Shown in pieces: positions 35,661 through 36,735 of a stretch of DNA of 36,735 nucleotides. Position 1 is the stretch's first letter. Every line of letters begins with the position of its first letter. The notes below the pieces were generated by a model. The model searched no databases and had not been told where the DNA came from. It saw nothing but the letters and a program-made list of their open reading frames with translations. The stretch covers positions 1 through 36,735 of the forward strand of contig NZ_JAGQCH010000027.1 of NCBI RefSeq assembly GCF_024346055.1, in the 5' to 3' direction. The DNA comes from Cyanobium sp. Cruz CV13-4-11. Lineage in GTDB: Bacteria > Cyanobacteriota > Cyanobacteriia > PCC-6307 > Cyanobiaceae. Both the position numbers and the translations under genes were made by a program.

Positions 35661-36735
35661 GGGGTGGTGGAGGCGGGCAGGGGTGGTGGTGATGGTCGGG
35701 GCGCACTGGACAGACCCACCTGCTCGAGAAAGCGCTGGAAGGGCTCCGAGAGCGAGAGACTCCCCGACAGGCTCAGGTGGTGGTCATCGGAAAACAGCAG
35801 GGTTCCGTCAGGCCGCATGGGGGTGACCCGACCCTCGGCGTCAAGAAAATGGGAAGTGGGATCAAACAGATGCACATTGGGCAGTCCGTCTGCGGCCTCC
35901 ATCAGGGTCTCCCGGATGGTCTGTTGCATGCGAGAGGTGATTGGCACATCCGGTGCACATTGCTGCCACTGACCTGGCTTCGGCCGGCATTCCATCGGCT
36001 TGAGCAACAACATGGGTGTATCCACCGTGAGCACCAAATGAAGCTTCCTGGCAGCAAGTTGTTTGGCATAGCGGCGCAGGTTGGCGACATGGATCGCCCT
36101 AGCCTCGGGTGGGCTGATCCGCCGTCCATCCATCTCCACCACCATGGGGGAAGGCTTACCGGCGGAGGAGAGTCCTGAAAGATAGGAATTCAGCCAGCTT
36201 GAGATCATCACGATATCGCCGGGCTTCAAACGCTCAAGCGCCCGATCCATCTCACCTCTGGCGAGATCCTGACAAACGGGGAACTTCACATTTCCCAACG
36301 TCGCCACCATGGACGTGTCAAGGAAGCAGGCCATCTGAAAGGCAAGCGTCAGCCGCTTTCCCGTGCGGCTGGTTACCGCGTCGAGCATCGGCACCAAATG
36401 CAAGGCATGGGAGTCGCCCAGCAGAAAGATCTCTCGCGCCCCAGGCTTGCCAGGTTTCTGGCAGAGGTCATAGTTCGGTCGCGTCGTCAGGCCGTAGGGC
36501 TTGCCAATCGGGACAGTGCAGTTCTTCTCTTTGATGCCGCTGTTCAAGATGTAGGGGTCATAGGTATGAATGCGCTCCCGAAATGGCACAGGATCAGGAT
36601 CGGGACCGATGAACAACTTGCCCCGAAACTGGTGGTGCAGCGCTTCAATCCCCAGCCACAGACCCACCACCGCCAGCAGGGCCAGCACCATCTCCCACCA
36701 CCACGTCAGCGGATGGCGCCGCACCGGCTGCTCCA
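35657..36735 (-). CDS. C-terminal part of an OafA-type acyltransferase with SGNH domain (runs off the window)
   Basis: The visible 359 codons continue to the right window edge. Reading from the edge, EQPVRRHPLT is like the end of the acyltransferase-3 membrane domain, where a conserved E-x-P-[VL]-R-R follows the last-but-one helix. One more helix follows (WEMVLALLAVVGLWLGIEAL), then a periplasmic SGNH domain with the nucleophile block GDSH (residues 103-106 counted from GTG 36724) and the D-x-x-H block DDHHLS near the C-terminus. Such proteins O-acetylate surface or secreted polysaccharide. A local GTG at 36724 would give a 355-residue protein, but the upstream residues argue for a longer gene. 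G+C is lower than in neighbouring genes. Confidence 0.82.
   Translation of the reverse strand, partial: EQPVRRHPLTWWWEMVLALLAVVGLWLGIEALHHQFRGKLFIGPDPDPVPFRERIHTYDPYILNSGIKEKNCTVPIGKPYGLTTRPNYDLCQKPGKPGAREIFLLGDSHALHLVPMLDAVTSRTGKRLTLAFQMACFLDTSMVATLGNVKFPVCQDLARGEMDRALERLKPGDIVMISSWLNSYLSGLSSAGKPSPMVVEMDGRRISPPEARAIHVANLRRYAKQLAARKLHLVLTVDTPMLLLKPMECRPKPGQWQQCAPDVPITSRMQQTIRETLMEAADGLPNVHLFDPTSHFLDAEGRVTPMRPDGTLLFSDDHHLSLSGSLSLSEPFQRFLEQVGLSSAPRPSPPPLPASTTP

Overview
The window comes from a high-GC (roughly two-thirds G+C) unicellular cyanobacterium of the Synechococcus/Cyanobium type. The evidence is the cyanobacterial NDH-1 block ndhC-ndhK-ndhJ, the PSII assembly and cytochrome b559 block rubA-ycf48-psbE-psbF-psbL-psbJ, a ferredoxin-dependent type of heme oxygenase (first step of bilin synthesis), and subunits resembling glycolate dehydrogenase GlcE and GlcF. 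Genes are tightly packed, with several start/stop overlaps and three convergent 3' overlaps.

Layout. 1-538: lower-GC stretch with no gene I can name. 539-2208 (-): ndhC-ndhK-ndhJ. 2352-4626 (+): rubA-ycf48-psbE-psbF-psbL-psbJ, closed by a clear hairpin terminator at 4659-4689. 4722-6044 (-): hisS. 6090-9469 (-): a tight three-gene nucleotide-sugar operon, in transcription order UDP-glucose dehydrogenase, UDP-glucuronate decarboxylase, UDP-glucuronate 4-epimerase. galE lies divergently at 9582-10760. Together these interconvert UDP-Glc, UDP-GlcA, UDP-Xyl, UDP-GalA and UDP-Gal for surface polysaccharide. 10735-12684 (-): a large unrecognised polytopic membrane protein. 12748-14019 (-): CCA-adding enzyme family. 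14198-17339: an RgpF-like protein and two GT2 glycosyltransferases. 17336-19729 (-): PcrA/UvrD helicase. 19882-22815 (-): an ABC exporter and a GT4-like glycosyltransferase, cut off upstream by an insertion sequence.

22860-24691 is an IS1182-like insertion sequence with 18-bp imperfect inverted ends and a CTAG target duplication. Its right-hand CTAG supplies the stop codon of the heme oxygenase gene (24692-25405, -). Its transposase is interrupted by a precise 24-nt insertion (23158-23181) made of two tiny GNA-loop hairpins. Deleting those 24 nt restores the expected family sequence without a gap. It looks like a very small mobile repeat, and is the most interesting object in the window.

25482-25934 (-) is a small unknown gene ahead of the heme oxygenase. 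26005-27435 (+) is icd. 27479-28873 (+) is glcF-like, followed by a four-PAS GGDEF protein (28907-31957, -), a four-carbon acid sugar kinase family protein (32138-33607, -) and, divergently only 17 bp away, a glcE-like gene (33625-34818, +). An aldose-epimerase-fold protein (34797-35660, -) and the C-terminal end of an OafA-type acyltransferase/SGNH protein (35657-36735, -) complete the window.
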